The notes: a model not told the origin generated them from the letters alone. DNA of 64,000 bases from Micromonospora sp. PLK6-60 (GCF_019890675.1 NZ_JAIOAA010000023.1:1-64000); one strand, 5' to 3'. Positions 49,706 through 58,902 are shown, counted from the first letter of the stretch. Translations and numbers: made by a program.

Positions 49706-50248
49706 TCAGCCGCGGGCGGTGTGGCGGGTGGTGATGGGGGCGGCGCCGGGGGTGAGGTCCGGCCAGGGGGAGGTCGGGCGGTGGATCACCAGGTCGGTGG
49801 TGCGCAGGCCGTCCGGATCGGCCCGTTCCGGGTCGAGCAGGGCGGAGAGCAGCGAGATGCCCGGGTTGTGGGCGACCAGCAGCACGGTGCGGGCCGCCGG
49901 GTCGACCGTCCGGAGCAGGGCCAGCAGGTCCTCGGGGCCGGCCTCGTACGCGGCGGCCTCGTAGCGCACCGCCGGGGCCGAGCCCGCCGGGCCGCCCTCC
50001 GGCGGCGAGCCGGTCATGCCCAGCGCGACGTCGTGCCAGGTCTGCCGGGTGCGCCGGGCCGGCGAGCAGAGCACCACGTCGGGCAGCAGGCCGTGCCGGG
50101 CCAGCCAGGCTCCGGCGGCGGCAGCGTCGGCGTGTCCGCGCGCGCTGAGCCGGCGCTCCGCGTCGGGCGAGGAATCGGGCGGTTCGGCCTTGGCGTGCCG
50201 CAGGAGCACCAGGCTCCGCTCCCCGGCTGTCCGGTCCGTCATGGCCAC
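49706..50248 (-). CDS. Histidine phosphatase, SixA-like
   Basis: 180 residues, ATG. The RHG-type motif is SLVLLRHAKAEPPDSSPDAE near residue 17, with the nucleophilic His in LLRHAKAE. RRLSARGHADAAAAGAWLAR, VVLCSPARRTRQTWHDV and the second His in VLLVAHNPGISLLSALL complete the fold. SixA-type enzymes dephosphorylate phosphohistidine in signalling or PTS proteins, but many relatives act on small molecules. It lies between two DUF6458 genes on the other strand. Confidence 0.88.
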   Translation of the reverse strand: MAMTDRTAGERSLVLLRHAKAEPPDSSPDAERRLSARGHADAAAAGAWLARHGLLPDVVLCSPARRTRQTWHDVALGMTGSPPEGGPAGSAPAVRYEAAAYEAGPEDLLALLRTVDPAARTVLLVAHNPGISLLSALLDPERADPDGLRTTDLVIHRPTSPWPDLTPGAAPITTRHTARG

Positions 50249-50357
50249 AGCTTGCCTGATTGGCGATCACAGCGCCTGGGTATGTCGATGCGTGCCGCTA
50301 CCTCATCCATGGCCGCGGCGGTAGGAAACGCCAGCTGAACGCCAAGGAGGCGACGTC

Positions 50358-50642
50358 ATGGGCATCGGTGCCAGCATCTTCCTGATCGCGCTGGGCGCGA
50401 TCTTCGCGTTCGCCATCGACGCCGACCTGGGATGGCTCAACGTCAACGTGGTCGGCTGGGTGCTGATGCTCGCCGGCCTGGTCGGGCTGCTGACCACCCT
50501 CTACTTCTGGAACCGCCGGCGCGCCGTGGTCGCCGCGCCGGTGCGCGAGCGGGTGGTCGCCGACCCGGTGGTGCCGGTGCAGGACGACCGGGTGGTCCGC
50601 GAGGAGTACCGCGAGGTTCGCCGCCCGGGCCGTACGGTCTGA
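50358..50642 (+). CDS. DUF6458-type small membrane protein, second paralogue
   Basis: 94 residues, ATG with a strong AAGGAGG upstream. It begins MGIGASIFLIALGAIFAFAI, nearly the same as the paralogue at 49266, has the second helix VGWVLMLAGLVGLLTTLYFW, and ends in a charged tail (RERVVADPVVPVQDDRVVRE) in place of the Pro-rich one. Function unknown. The strong RBS suggests high expression. Confidence 0.82.
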   Translation: MGIGASIFLIALGAIFAFAIDADLGWLNVNVVGWVLMLAGLVGLLTTLYFWNRRRAVVAAPVRERVVADPVVPVQDDRVVREEYREVRRPGRTV

Positions 50643-50733
50643 GCGCGCTCTCGCCCAGGGACGTGGGGGGCTCCGCAACGGCGCGGGGCCCCCTGCCTGT
50701 GCCCGGGGCCGGACGGGGCCGGGCCGGCGGGCC

Positions 50734-51411
50734 TCAGGCGAACAGCGCGAAATAGATCGCGATGTGGTGGCAGATCGCGGCGATCAGGGTGCAGGCGTGG
50801 AAGAACTCGTGGTGGCCGAAGACGGTCGGCCAGGGGTTCGGCTTGCGTAGGGCGTAGAACACCGCACCCACGCTGTAGAGCGCGCCGCCGACCGCGAGCA
50901 GCACCAGGGCGGTGACCCCGCCGCCGCGCAGGATCTGCGGCAGCATCGCCACCGACACCCAGCCGAGGGCGAGGTAGAGCGGCGCGGAGACCCAGCGGGG
51001 GGCGTGCGGCCAGATCAGCTTCACCGCCACCCCGGCCAGCGCGCCGCCCCAGACCACGGCCAGCATGAGGGTGGCCGGCCCGCGGTCGAGCAGCAGCGCG
51101 CAGAGCGGCGTGTACGTGCCGGCGATGAACACGAAGATCATCGAGTGGTCCAGCCGGCGCATGATCTGGTAGCCGCGCTCGGACCACACCCGGCGGTGGT
51201 AGAGCGCGCTGGTGCCGAAGAGCCCGCACACGGTCACGCTGTAGATCAGGCAGCTGACCAGCGGGGCCCAGCCGGGACGGGTGGCGGCGATCGCGCAGAG
51301 CACGATGCCGCAGGCGAGGGCGACGAAGAACGCGTACGTGTGCAGCCAGCCGCGCATCCGCGGTTTACCGATGTCGACCGGCTTGAGCCGCAGCGGCGCA
51401 GAGGTGGTCAC
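50734..51411 (-). CDS. Hemolysin III family (PAQR-like) membrane protein
   Basis: 225 residues. Seven membrane segments with family markers: RGWLHTYAFFVALACGIVLC, LFGTSALYHRRVWSERG (conserved Ser and His), MRRLDHSMIFVFIAGTYTPL (conserved Asp-His), and the C-terminal GHHEFFHACTLIAAICHHIA with paired His. These residues form the zinc site of PAQR/hemolysin III proteins, which may be ceramidase-like hydrolases; the bacterial role is unclear. Divergent from pxpB; a palindrome lies in the shared promoter region. Confidence 0.92.
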   Translation of the reverse strand: MTTSAPLRLKPVDIGKPRMRGWLHTYAFFVALACGIVLCAIAATRPGWAPLVSCLIYSVTVCGLFGTSALYHRRVWSERGYQIMRRLDHSMIFVFIAGTYTPLCALLLDRGPATLMLAVVWGGALAGVAVKLIWPHAPRWVSAPLYLALGWVSVAMLPQILRGGGVTALVLLAVGGALYSVGAVFYALRKPNPWPTVFGHHEFFHACTLIAAICHHIAIYFALFA

Positions 51412-51436
51412 CTAGACAGGTTACGACACCGTAGGT

Positions 51437-51448
51437 TACTTGCAAGTA
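51437..51448. promoter_or_regulatory. Perfect palindrome in the hemolysin III/pxpB promoter region
   Basis: TACTTGCAAGTA, 12 bp, 26 bases upstream of the hemolysin III start and 62 before pxpB. Sites of the form ACTTGCAAGT are bound by MarR/HxlR-type regulators in other systems; no such gene is adjacent. Confidence 0.45.
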
Positions 51449-51509
51449 GTGTGTGCGCTCACGGTGCCGGGGATTCCCGGACCGCCCCCGGATCGGCCAC
51501 CATGGCGGG

Positions 51510-52118
51510 GTGCGGATCCGGCCCGTCGGCGCGTACGCGCTGCTGCTCGAATGCGACGACCCCGACCAGGTGGAGGGGTGGCGGGCCGAGCTGTGCCGGC
51601 GCCGGGCGGCCGGCGAGCTGAGCGCCGAGGAAATCGTCCCGGCCGCGCGTACCGTCCTGCTCGACGGGGTGGACCCGGCCGCGGTGGCCCGGCTCGTCGC
51701 CGGCTGGACGCCGGCGCCGCCGACCGCCACGCCGACCGTCGGCGAGGTCGAGGTCCCCACCGTGTACGACGGCGCGGACCTGCCCGTCGTCGCCGGGCAC
51801 TGGGGGGTGCCGGTGCCGGAGGTGGTGCGGCGGCTGCGGCGTACCGACTTCCGGGTGGCGTTCTGCGGGTTCGCGCCCGGCTTCGGCTACCTCACCGGGC
51901 TGCCGGCGGAGCTGGCCGTGCCCCGGCTGGCCACCCCCCGACCCCGGGTGCCGGCCGGCTCGGTGGCGCTCGCCGGCCCGTACGCGGGCATCTATCCGAG
52001 CGCCTCACCGGGCGGCTGGCTGCTGGTCGGCCGGACCACGCTGCCGCTGTTCGACGTGCACGCCGACCCGCCCGCCCGGCTCACCCCCGGCACCCGGGTC
52101 CGGCTGGTGCCGGCATGA
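51510..52118 (+). CDS. pxpB: 5-oxoprolinase subunit PxpB
   Basis: 202 residues from GTG 51510 (VRIRPVGAYALLLECDDPDQ); the extension to 51453 lacks family character. KipI-like features: TVYDGADLPVVAGHWGVPVP, FRVAFCGFAPGFGYLTGLP (conserved) and VPAGSVALAGPYAGIYPSAS, GGWLLVGRT. With PxpC and PxpA it forms the ATP-dependent prokaryotic 5-oxoprolinase, which opens the ring of 5-oxoproline (a damage product of glutamine and glutamate) to give glutamate. The stop overlaps pxpC (ATGA). Confidence 0.93.
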   Translation: MRIRPVGAYALLLECDDPDQVEGWRAELCRRRAAGELSAEEIVPAARTVLLDGVDPAAVARLVAGWTPAPPTATPTVGEVEVPTVYDGADLPVVAGHWGVPVPEVVRRLRRTDFRVAFCGFAPGFGYLTGLPAELAVPRLATPRPRVPAGSVALAGPYAGIYPSASPGGWLLVGRTTLPLFDVHADPPARLTPGTRVRLVPA

Positions 52119-52978
52119 GCCGGTCCGCCGCCGTCGAGGTGCTCCGGGCCGGCGCGCTGACCACCGTGCAGGACCAGGGCCGCCCCGGCTGGGCGCACCT
52201 CGGCGTACCCCGGTCGGGCGCGCTCGACCCGGCCGCGCTGCGGCTGGCGAACCGGCTGGTCGGCAATCCCGAGCCGGCCGCCGGCCTGGAGGTCACCCTC
52301 GGCGGCTGCGTGCTGCGCTTCACCTCCGCGACCACGGTGGCGGTGACCGGCGCGGACACCGAACTGTGGGTGGACGACCGGCCGGCGGACGTCGGCCGGC
52401 CGCTCTCCGTGCCCGCCGGCGCGGTGCTGCGGATCGGGCCGCCCCGGGCCGGGCTGCGCAGCTGGCTGGCCGTGGCGGGCGGGATCGCCGTCGAGCCGGT
52501 GCTCGGCAGCCGCTCCGCCGACACCCTCTCCGGGCTCGGCCCGCCCCCGGTCCGCGACGGCGACCGGCTGGCCCTCGGCCCGCCCGCCGGCGGCCCCGCG
52601 CCGGTGGACGTCACGCCGGGCTGGACGCCGCCGGCGGAGCTCCGGCTGCGGCTGCGCCTCGGCCCCCGCGACGACTGGTTCACCCCGGCCGCCGTGCACC
52701 GGCTGCTGCACAGCCCGTACACCGTCGGTCCGCTCAGCAACCGGATCGGCGTACGCCTGGAAGGTCCCGCGCTGCCCCGCGCGGTCGGCGGCGAGCTGCC
52801 CAGCGAGGGCCTGGTGCTCGGCGCGGTGCAGGTCCCGGCGGACGGTCGGCCGCTGGTCTTCCTGGCCGACCACCCGACCACCGGCGGCTACCCGGTCATC
52901 GGGGTGGTCGCGGACGTGACAGCGCTCGCGCAGGCCCGGCCGGGGACTACGGTGAGGTTCCATGGACCTGAACGCTGA
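52115..52978 (+). CDS. pxpC: 5-oxoprolinase subunit PxpC
   Basis: 287 residues. KipA/biotin-dependent carboxyltransferase-like domain: VLRAGALTTVQDQGRPGWAH, LGVPRSGALDPAALRLANRL, LRSWLAVAGGIAVEPVLGSR, and YTVGPLSNRIGVRLEGPAL near residue 205, then SEGLVLGAVQVPADGRPLV and TTGGYPVIGVV. PxpBC probably phosphorylates 5-oxoproline before PxpA opens it. Start and end overlap both neighbours, so all three are coupled. Confidence 0.93.
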   Translation: MSRSAAVEVLRAGALTTVQDQGRPGWAHLGVPRSGALDPAALRLANRLVGNPEPAAGLEVTLGGCVLRFTSATTVAVTGADTELWVDDRPADVGRPLSVPAGAVLRIGPPRAGLRSWLAVAGGIAVEPVLGSRSADTLSGLGPPPVRDGDRLALGPPAGGPAPVDVTPGWTPPAELRLRLRLGPRDDWFTPAAVHRLLHSPYTVGPLSNRIGVRLEGPALPRAVGGELPSEGLVLGAVQVPADGRPLVFLADHPTTGGYPVIGVVADVTALAQARPGTTVRFHGPER

Positions 52979-53711
52979 CCTCGGCGAGGGCTTCGGCATC
53001 TGGCGGCTCGGTGACGACGAGGCGCTGCTGGACCTGATCACCTCGGCGAACGTGGCCTGCGGGTTCCACGGCGGCGACCCGTCCACCATGCGCCGGGTCA
53101 GCGCCGCCGCGGCCGAGCGGGGAGTGGCCGTCGGCGCCCAGGTCGGCTACCGGGACCTGGCCGGCTTCGGCCGCCGGCACATCGCGTACGCCTTCACCGA
53201 CCTGCGCGACGAGGTCACCTACCAGCTCGGCGCCCTGGACGCGTTCTGCCGGCTGGCCCGCACCCGGGTCCGCTACCTGAAGCCGCACGGTGCCCTCTAC
53301 CACGCGGCGGCGGTGGACGAGTCGCAGGCGGCGGCCCTGGTCGCCGCGGTCAGCGGGTACGACGAGGAACTGCCGATCCTCTGCGCGCCCGGCTCGACGC
53401 TGGCGCAGCTCGCGGTCGGCGCCGGCCTGCGGGTGGTCGCCGAGGGCTTCGCCGACCGGGGCTACCTGCCCAACGGCTCGCTGGTGCCCCGGACCGCCCC
53501 CGGCGCGCTGGTCGCCGACCCGGAGGAGGTGGCCGTCCGGGCGGTCCGGATGGCCACCGAGCACACCGTGGTGGCGGTCGACGGCAGCGTGATCCCCTGC
53601 CAGGTCGAGTCGGTCTGCCTGCACGGAGACAGCCCCGGCGCGGTGGCCGCGGCGGAGCTGGTCCGCGCGGCACTGCTCGACGCGGGCGTCACCCCGAAGC
53701 CGTTCGCCTGA
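52962..53711 (+). CDS. pxpA: 5-oxoprolinase subunit PxpA (LamB/YcsF family)
   Basis: 249 residues; the ATG lies 17 bases inside pxpC. Signature MDLNADLGEGFGIWRLGDDE at the start, then TSANVACGFHGGDPSTMRR, VGAQVGYRDLAGFGRR, VRYLKPHGALYHAA and FADRGYLPNGSLVPR. The conserved Asp and His residues bind the substrate in this family. It is the hydrolytic subunit of the PxpABC enzyme. Gene order here is B-C-A. It converges with the thioredoxin/NHL gene. Confidence 0.95.
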   Translation: MDLNADLGEGFGIWRLGDDEALLDLITSANVACGFHGGDPSTMRRVSAAAAERGVAVGAQVGYRDLAGFGRRHIAYAFTDLRDEVTYQLGALDAFCRLARTRVRYLKPHGALYHAAAVDESQAAALVAAVSGYDEELPILCAPGSTLAQLAVGAGLRVVAEGFADRGYLPNGSLVPRTAPGALVADPEEVAVRAVRMATEHTVVAVDGSVIPCQVESVCLHGDSPGAVAAAELVRAALLDAGVTPKPFA

Positions 53712-53742
53712 GCCGGGCCCGGATCCCGGGCCCGACCGGCCG

Positions 53743-55575
53743 TCAGGCGTCCATGCCCCGCAGCACCAGCGGCACCCGGGTCGCCCCACCGTCGACCACC
53801 CGCACCGGCACCCCCCAGTCCTGCCGGGTCAGGTGGCAGGCGGCGTGCTCGACGTCCGCGTCGCAGGTGGCCGCCTGGGCGGTCACCTGGAGCACCCCCG
53901 AGGGCACCGAGCCGTCGATGACCAGCCGGCGGGACAGGTCGGTGGTCGTCCCGGCCCCCTCCCGCAGCAGCTCCGGCGGCGAGGCCGAGACCACCAGCCG
54001 GGTGGACGGGCCGTACGTGTCGTCCAGCTTCTGGCCGGGCGCCGGGGTGAAGATGACGTCCAGGGTCAGCTCGCCCGCCGCCACGTCGGTGGGCTTGCGC
54101 TCCAGCTTGTGCCGGGGCCCGTCCACGGTGCTGGCGCCGGCGGCGTCCAGCGCCCCCGGGGCCAGCCGGGTGAGCCGGTGGGCGGCCGACTCGACCACCA
54201 GCACCCCGCCGTCGTCGGTGAGCACCAGGTCGCTCGGCTCGGCCAGGCCGTCCGCCACCGTGCCGACCTGCTCGGTCCCGGGATCGTAGCGGCGCACCGC
54301 ACCGTTGTAGGTGTCCGCGATCAGCACCGAACCGTCGGGCAGCGCGCAGACCCCGAGCGGGTGCTGGAGCAGCGCCCGGTCGGCCGGCCCGTCGACGTGA
54401 CCGAAGTCGAACAGCCCCTGCCCGACGGCCGTGAACATCGTCCCGTTCTCGACGTACCGGACGGCGCTGGTCTCGCTGTCGGCGACCCAGAGCCGGGTGC
54501 CGTCGGCGCTTACCGACAGCCCGGACGGCTGGGCCATCCACACCTCGGCCAGCGGACCGTCGCGCAGCGCCTCCACAGTGGTGCCGGCGTACATCCCGGC
54601 GGTCCGCTTGATCGGGTCGAACCACCAGAGCTGGTGGATGCCGGCCATCGCGACGACGACCCTGTCGTCGTACCAGGCCAGGTCCCAGGGGGAGGAGAGG
54701 TCGACGGAGAGCGCGTCGTGCGCGTGGTCGTCGACGGTGGACCGCCACTGCCGGCCGGTGCCGGCCACGGTGACCACCTCGCCGGTGGCGAGCTTCACCC
54801 CGCGCAGCAGGTGGTTGACGGTGTCCGCGACGACCAGGTCGTAGCCGGCCACCTCGGCGGCGTGCCGGGGCAGCAGGCAGAGCCCCTGCGGCTCGGCGAA
54901 GGTGGCCGCCTCGGCCGGGCCGTCGGCGCGCCCCCGGGCGCCGGAGCCGATCCGGCGGACCAGCCGCTCGCCGTCCGGCGCCAGCTCCGCCAGGGAGTGC
55001 CGGGCCGAGTCGGAGACCAGCAGGTTGCCGCCGTCGAGCAGCACGGCCTTGCCCGGGAAGCGCAGCGCCGTGTCCGGTTCCGCCGGCGGGACGTACGGGC
55101 CGTCGCCCCGGTGCAGCGTGCCCTTGGCCTGGTGCGTCTCGATCAGCTCGTCGATCAGCCGGGCCAGCCCCTCGGCGTGCCCCTCGCCGGCCATGGTGGC
55201 CACCACGTAGCCCTCCGGATCCACCACCGACAGGGTCGGCCAGGCCTTGGCGGCGTACTGCTGCCACATGTCCAGCTCGGGATCGTCGAGGACGGGGTGG
55301 TGCACGCCGTACCGCTCCACGGCGGCGGCCAGCGCCGCCGGGTCCTTCTCGTGCTCGAACTTGGGCGAGTGCACGCCGACGACGACCAGCACGTCGCCGT
55401 ACTTCTCCTCCAGCGGGCGCAGCTCGTCGAGCACGTGCAGGCAGTTGATGCAGCAGAAGGTCCAAAAATCGAGCAGAAGGATCTTTCCGCGCAGGTCGGA
55501 AAGCTTCAGGTCCCGCCCGCCGGTGTTCAGCCAGCCCCGACCGCGCAGCTCGGGTGCCCGTACTCGTGCGCTCAT
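53743..55575 (-). CDS. Thioredoxin-like protein with NHL-repeat propeller
   Basis: 610 residues from ATG 55575; the frame upstream to 55782 is not protein-like. Residues 1-150 are a thioredoxin/TlpA domain with C42-I-N-C45 in LLDFWTFCCINCLHVLDELR, preceded by a Cys at 41. Residues 170-470 contain NHL repeats such as LLVSDSARHSLAELAPDGER, DLVVADTVNHLLRGV, LWVADSETSAVRYVENG and VLIADTYNGAVRRYDPG. The C-terminal region resembles a DsbD-like beta-sandwich. No signal peptide is seen. The plan matches mammalian NHLRC2-like proteins. A redox role is likely; partners are unknown. Confidence 0.88.
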   Translation of the reverse strand: MSARVRAPELRGRGWLNTGGRDLKLSDLRGKILLLDFWTFCCINCLHVLDELRPLEEKYGDVLVVVGVHSPKFEHEKDPAALAAAVERYGVHHPVLDDPELDMWQQYAAKAWPTLSVVDPEGYVVATMAGEGHAEGLARLIDELIETHQAKGTLHRGDGPYVPPAEPDTALRFPGKAVLLDGGNLLVSDSARHSLAELAPDGERLVRRIGSGARGRADGPAEAATFAEPQGLCLLPRHAAEVAGYDLVVADTVNHLLRGVKLATGEVVTVAGTGRQWRSTVDDHAHDALSVDLSSPWDLAWYDDRVVVAMAGIHQLWWFDPIKRTAGMYAGTTVEALRDGPLAEVWMAQPSGLSVSADGTRLWVADSETSAVRYVENGTMFTAVGQGLFDFGHVDGPADRALLQHPLGVCALPDGSVLIADTYNGAVRRYDPGTEQVGTVADGLAEPSDLVLTDDGGVLVVESAAHRLTRLAPGALDAAGASTVDGPRHKLERKPTDVAAGELTLDVIFTPAPGQKLDDTYGPSTRLVVSASPPELLREGAGTTTDLSRRLVIDGSVPSGVLQVTAQAATCDADVEHAACHLTRQDWGVPVRVVDGGATRVPLVLRGMDA

Positions 55576-55694
55576 GTCCTCAGTCTGCCGGACGGACCGC
55601 CCCGCGCGACCCGGCACGGCAGCGGTCTCGATCACAGCCGGAACGCCGACGGCGGGGCCACGGAACTCCGTGACCCCGCCGTCGGGAGGTGGAA

Positions 55695-58631
55695 CTATTT
55701 GGCGGCGGCCTTCTTCAGGCAGAGCACCCGGTCGGCGCCCTCGCCGGGCAGCACCACGTGCGGCTGGCCCGGGTCGGCGCACTTGTCCTTGCTGGCGACC
55801 CGCGCCACCACCTTGAACGCGTCGGCGTCGGCGCAGTCCGCGGTCGCGGCACCCGAGCCGGACTGCTTGACGCAGGAGCCGACGGCCGGGTTGAAGGACG
55901 CCGGCTTCGGGGCGTCGTCCCCGCCGATCTTGCCGAGCAGGGCGAGCAGGCCGAGCGGGACCGCGAGGATCAGCGCCGCGGCCAGCAGCACCAGGGCCAG
56001 CACCCGGCCGTTGCGCACCTTGGGGGCGGGCTGCTCCGGCTGCGCCTCGGCGGCTTCCGGCTTGAACGAGTCGAACCGCCCCTGCTCGGGCTCGGGCGGG
56101 GCGCCCCAGGCCGGGCCGGGCTGCTGCGCGCCGGGGAAGGCGGGCGGGAAACCCCCCTGGTGGTGCTGCTGGTCCCCGACCGGCGGCTGGCCGTACGGCT
56201 GGGTGCCGTCGACCGGCGCGGCGGCCCGGTACGGGTCACCGGGGCGCTCGTCGGCGTGCGGGCGTACCCCGTTCACCGGCCGGTTGTCGCCGGCCGGGTC
56301 GGTGAAGCTCGGCATGCCGGGCGGGAAGGCCGGCGGGGCGGGCGGTCCGGCCGGCACGGCCGCCGCGGCGGCGTACGCCCGTGCGGCCGGCGGCCGGGCC
56401 TGGTCGTCGAAGCGCGGCTGCCCACCGTGCTCGTGGCCCGACTCGCCCTGCCCCGGCTCGTCGTCCGGCTCCGGACGGGCGGGCCGGCCGTACACCCGGG
56501 GCTGCGGCGGCGGGGTGCCGCCCGGCAGCGGATCGTCGGCCGGCGGCAGCACTCGGCTGGCCATCGGCACCGAGGCGCTGCCGGAGGCGCTGGCCGACGC
56601 GCCACCCTCCGGCCCGGGCACCGAGGCCCGGCCGGCCGAGCCGGCCTCCGGCGAGGTACGCGGACCCGGCACCACCGGGGCGGCGGGAGACTGCGGCTCG
56701 TCCCGGGACAGCTCCTGGCCGGGCCAGCCGGCCTGGTCGTTCGGGTGGCCCGGGCCGGCGTCGTCGCGGCCGGGCTGCTCGAAGGGGTTGTACTGGGCGG
56801 GCTGCTGGTAGTCGGCCGGCGGCGCGGCGGCGAGGCTCGCCCCCGGCACCCGCTGCTCCTGCGGCGGCAACGGCACCGCGTTGGCGGCGGAGATGCCCGG
56901 TGCCGGTCCCGGCTGGTAGGCCGGCGGCTCGTCGGCCCGGCGTGCCTCCCACCCGTTGTCGGCGGCCGGCTCGGCCTCCTGGCGGCCCCATGCCGCACCG
57001 GGGGCCCACGGCTCGACCTCCGCGGCGGTGGGCTGGGCGGGCCGCTCGGCGCCCCACTGCCCGCCGCCGTCCCCGGCCGGTCCGCCCCAGGCGGGTGGAC
57101 CGTCGTTGCCGGCGACCGCCGCGGCGGCCCGGACCGGCGGCGCGGACGTCGGTTCCGGCTGCGTCCAGCCGGTGGCTTCGGGGCGCTCGGCCGGCGGTGA
57201 CCCGGCGGCCCAGCCGCCCGAGGTCGCCGAGTCGTCCTGCGCCGCGCCGTCCCAGCCGCCGGAGCGGCCGGCGTCGTCCTGCCGGGCGTCGGCGGCCCAG
57301 CCGCCGGACCGCGCCGGGTCCTGTTCGTGGGCGTCGGCGGACCAGCCGCCGGACCGGGCCGGCTCCTCATCGCGGGCGTCGGCGGTCCAACCGCCGGATC
57401 GCGCCGGGTCCTGTTCGCGGGCGTCGGTGGACCAGTCACCCGAGCGCGGGTCCTCGTCGCGGGCGTCGGCCGGCCAACGGCCGCCGGAGTCGGGAGCGGC
57501 GTTGCCGGTCCAGCCGCCGGAGCGGGCCGGATCTTCCTGCCCGGCCGCCCAGCCGCCGGAGGTGGCGGCCTCGTCGCGCTCGTCGTTGGGGCGCCAACCG
57601 CCGGACCGCTCCGGGTCGTCCGACCCGGCGTCCGGCGCGGGCTGCGGCACCTGGGCGGCGCCGCGGGCGGCGGGTTGGGCCTGCGGCCAGGCGGCCGGGG
57701 CCACCTCGGCCGGCTGCCCCCACGCCGGTTGGTCGTCCTGCCGCGCCTCGGCGGGCCAGCCGCCGGAGCGGGCGGCGTCGTCCTGCCGGGCCTCGGCGGG
57801 CTGCTCCCAGCCGCCGGACCGGGCCGGGTCGTCCTGGCTGGTGGCGCCCGGCCAGCCGCCGGAGCGGGCCGCCTCGTCGGGGGCGGCGTTCCAGCCGCCC
57901 GGTTGCGCCGGTTCGGCCTGCGGGGTGGGCGCCGGCCAGCCGCCGGAGCGGGCGGCGTCGTCCTGTCGGGCCTCGGCGGGCCAGCCGCCGGAGCGGGCGG
58001 CGTCGTCCTGCGCGCCGGCCGGCTGCTCCCAGGCGCCCGACTGTGCCGGCTCGGCCTGCGGGGTGGGCGCCGGCCAGCCGCCGGAGCGGGCCGGGTCCTC
58101 GGAGGTGGCCGGCCAGCCGCCGGACTGGGCGGCGTCGTCCGGCCCGGTCCAGGTGCCGGGGGCCGGGTTGGCGGGCGACGGCACCTGGGCCGCGCCGCGG
58201 GCGGCGGGCTGGGTCTGGGGCCAGGCGGGCGGGGCCGGCTCGGCCTGCTGCGCCCAACCCGGCTGACCCTGGTCGGCGGCCGGCGGGCCACCGGCCGCCC
58301 AGGCGCCGGTCTGCTCCTGCTGGCTGGCCCAGGCGGCCTGGGAGGTGCCACCGGCGGGCCCCCAGGTGCCGGGCTGGGCCGGCGCGGCGGCCGGAACCGA
58401 GGCCGAGCCCCAACTCGCGGTGGCGGGAGGCTGGTCGTTCTGCGCGGCCCAGGCCGGGGCCGGCGACTGCGGCTGGTTGCCCGGGGGTGGAGGTGCCCAG
58501 CCCAGGTCTGGCGCGGACCCGTAGGGAGAGTTCTGCTGCGCGGGGCGATCGCCGTACGGCGCCGGTCCGCCGGCGCCCGGCGACACCTCGTCCGGCTCCT
58601 GGCCGGGGCGGTGCGGGCCCTCGGACGTCAT
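55695..58631 (-). CDS. Large Trp/Gly-repeat membrane protein with C-terminal extracellular domain
   Basis: 978 residues, ATG with GGAGGAGG upstream. Residues 1-840 are low-complexity, rich in Pro, Ala, Gln, Asp, Gly and Trp. The stretch from about residue 165 to 480 has 15 exact SGGW units, mostly in DDAARSGGWPA-type repeats of 10-20 residues, plus variants SGAW, PGGW and SGDW. A single helix (VLALVLLAAALILAVPLGLL) near residue 890 is followed by an 80-residue extracellular domain with spaced Cys (VGSCVKQSG, ADCADADAFKVVAR, KCADPGQPHVVL), like LppU-type domains of actinomycete lipoproteins. The cytoplasmic repeats could form multivalent contacts or condensates; that is speculation. Confidence 0.75.
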   Translation of the reverse strand: MTSEGPHRPGQEPDEVSPGAGGPAPYGDRPAQQNSPYGSAPDLGWAPPPPGNQPQSPAPAWAAQNDQPPATASWGSASVPAAAPAQPGTWGPAGGTSQAAWASQQEQTGAWAAGGPPAADQGQPGWAQQAEPAPPAWPQTQPAARGAAQVPSPANPAPGTWTGPDDAAQSGGWPATSEDPARSGGWPAPTPQAEPAQSGAWEQPAGAQDDAARSGGWPAEARQDDAARSGGWPAPTPQAEPAQPGGWNAAPDEAARSGGWPGATSQDDPARSGGWEQPAEARQDDAARSGGWPAEARQDDQPAWGQPAEVAPAAWPQAQPAARGAAQVPQPAPDAGSDDPERSGGWRPNDERDEAATSGGWAAGQEDPARSGGWTGNAAPDSGGRWPADARDEDPRSGDWSTDAREQDPARSGGWTADARDEEPARSGGWSADAHEQDPARSGGWAADARQDDAGRSGGWDGAAQDDSATSGGWAAGSPPAERPEATGWTQPEPTSAPPVRAAAAVAGNDGPPAWGGPAGDGGGQWGAERPAQPTAAEVEPWAPGAAWGRQEAEPAADNGWEARRADEPPAYQPGPAPGISAANAVPLPPQEQRVPGASLAAAPPADYQQPAQYNPFEQPGRDDAGPGHPNDQAGWPGQELSRDEPQSPAAPVVPGPRTSPEAGSAGRASVPGPEGGASASASGSASVPMASRVLPPADDPLPGGTPPPQPRVYGRPARPEPDDEPGQGESGHEHGGQPRFDDQARPPAARAYAAAAAVPAGPPAPPAFPPGMPSFTDPAGDNRPVNGVRPHADERPGDPYRAAAPVDGTQPYGQPPVGDQQHHQGGFPPAFPGAQQPGPAWGAPPEPEQGRFDSFKPEAAEAQPEQPAPKVRNGRVLALVLLAAALILAVPLGLLALLGKIGGDDAPKPASFNPAVGSCVKQSGSGAATADCADADAFKVVARVASKDKCADPGQPHVVLPGEGADRVLCLKKAAAK

Positions 58632-58902
58632 GGGTGCGCCTCCTCCATCACATGTCGGCCACCGATGCCGCCCGGTCGGGTCGGCATGGCACCGGCGTCG
58701 CCGGCGGTTCCGGCCGTGCGGGCTCCCCGCACCGTATCCGGTGGCCGCGCGGACCGTCCGGGGACCATCGGGTCGTCACTCCGGGTCACCGGTCGGTGTC
58801 GAGCGGCATCTATCCGCTCGGTGTGCTCCGTCCGGCGGCGGGGTGGCGGCCGAGCCCCACCGTACCGGTCGGTGCGCCAGGGTGGAATCCCGGGTGAAAC
58901 GC
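58632..58902. other. Upstream region of the SGGW-repeat gene
   Basis: About 270 GC-rich bases with no supported gene. It holds the RBS next to 58631 and presumably the promoter. No clear palindrome or AT-rich box was found. Confidence 0.4.
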
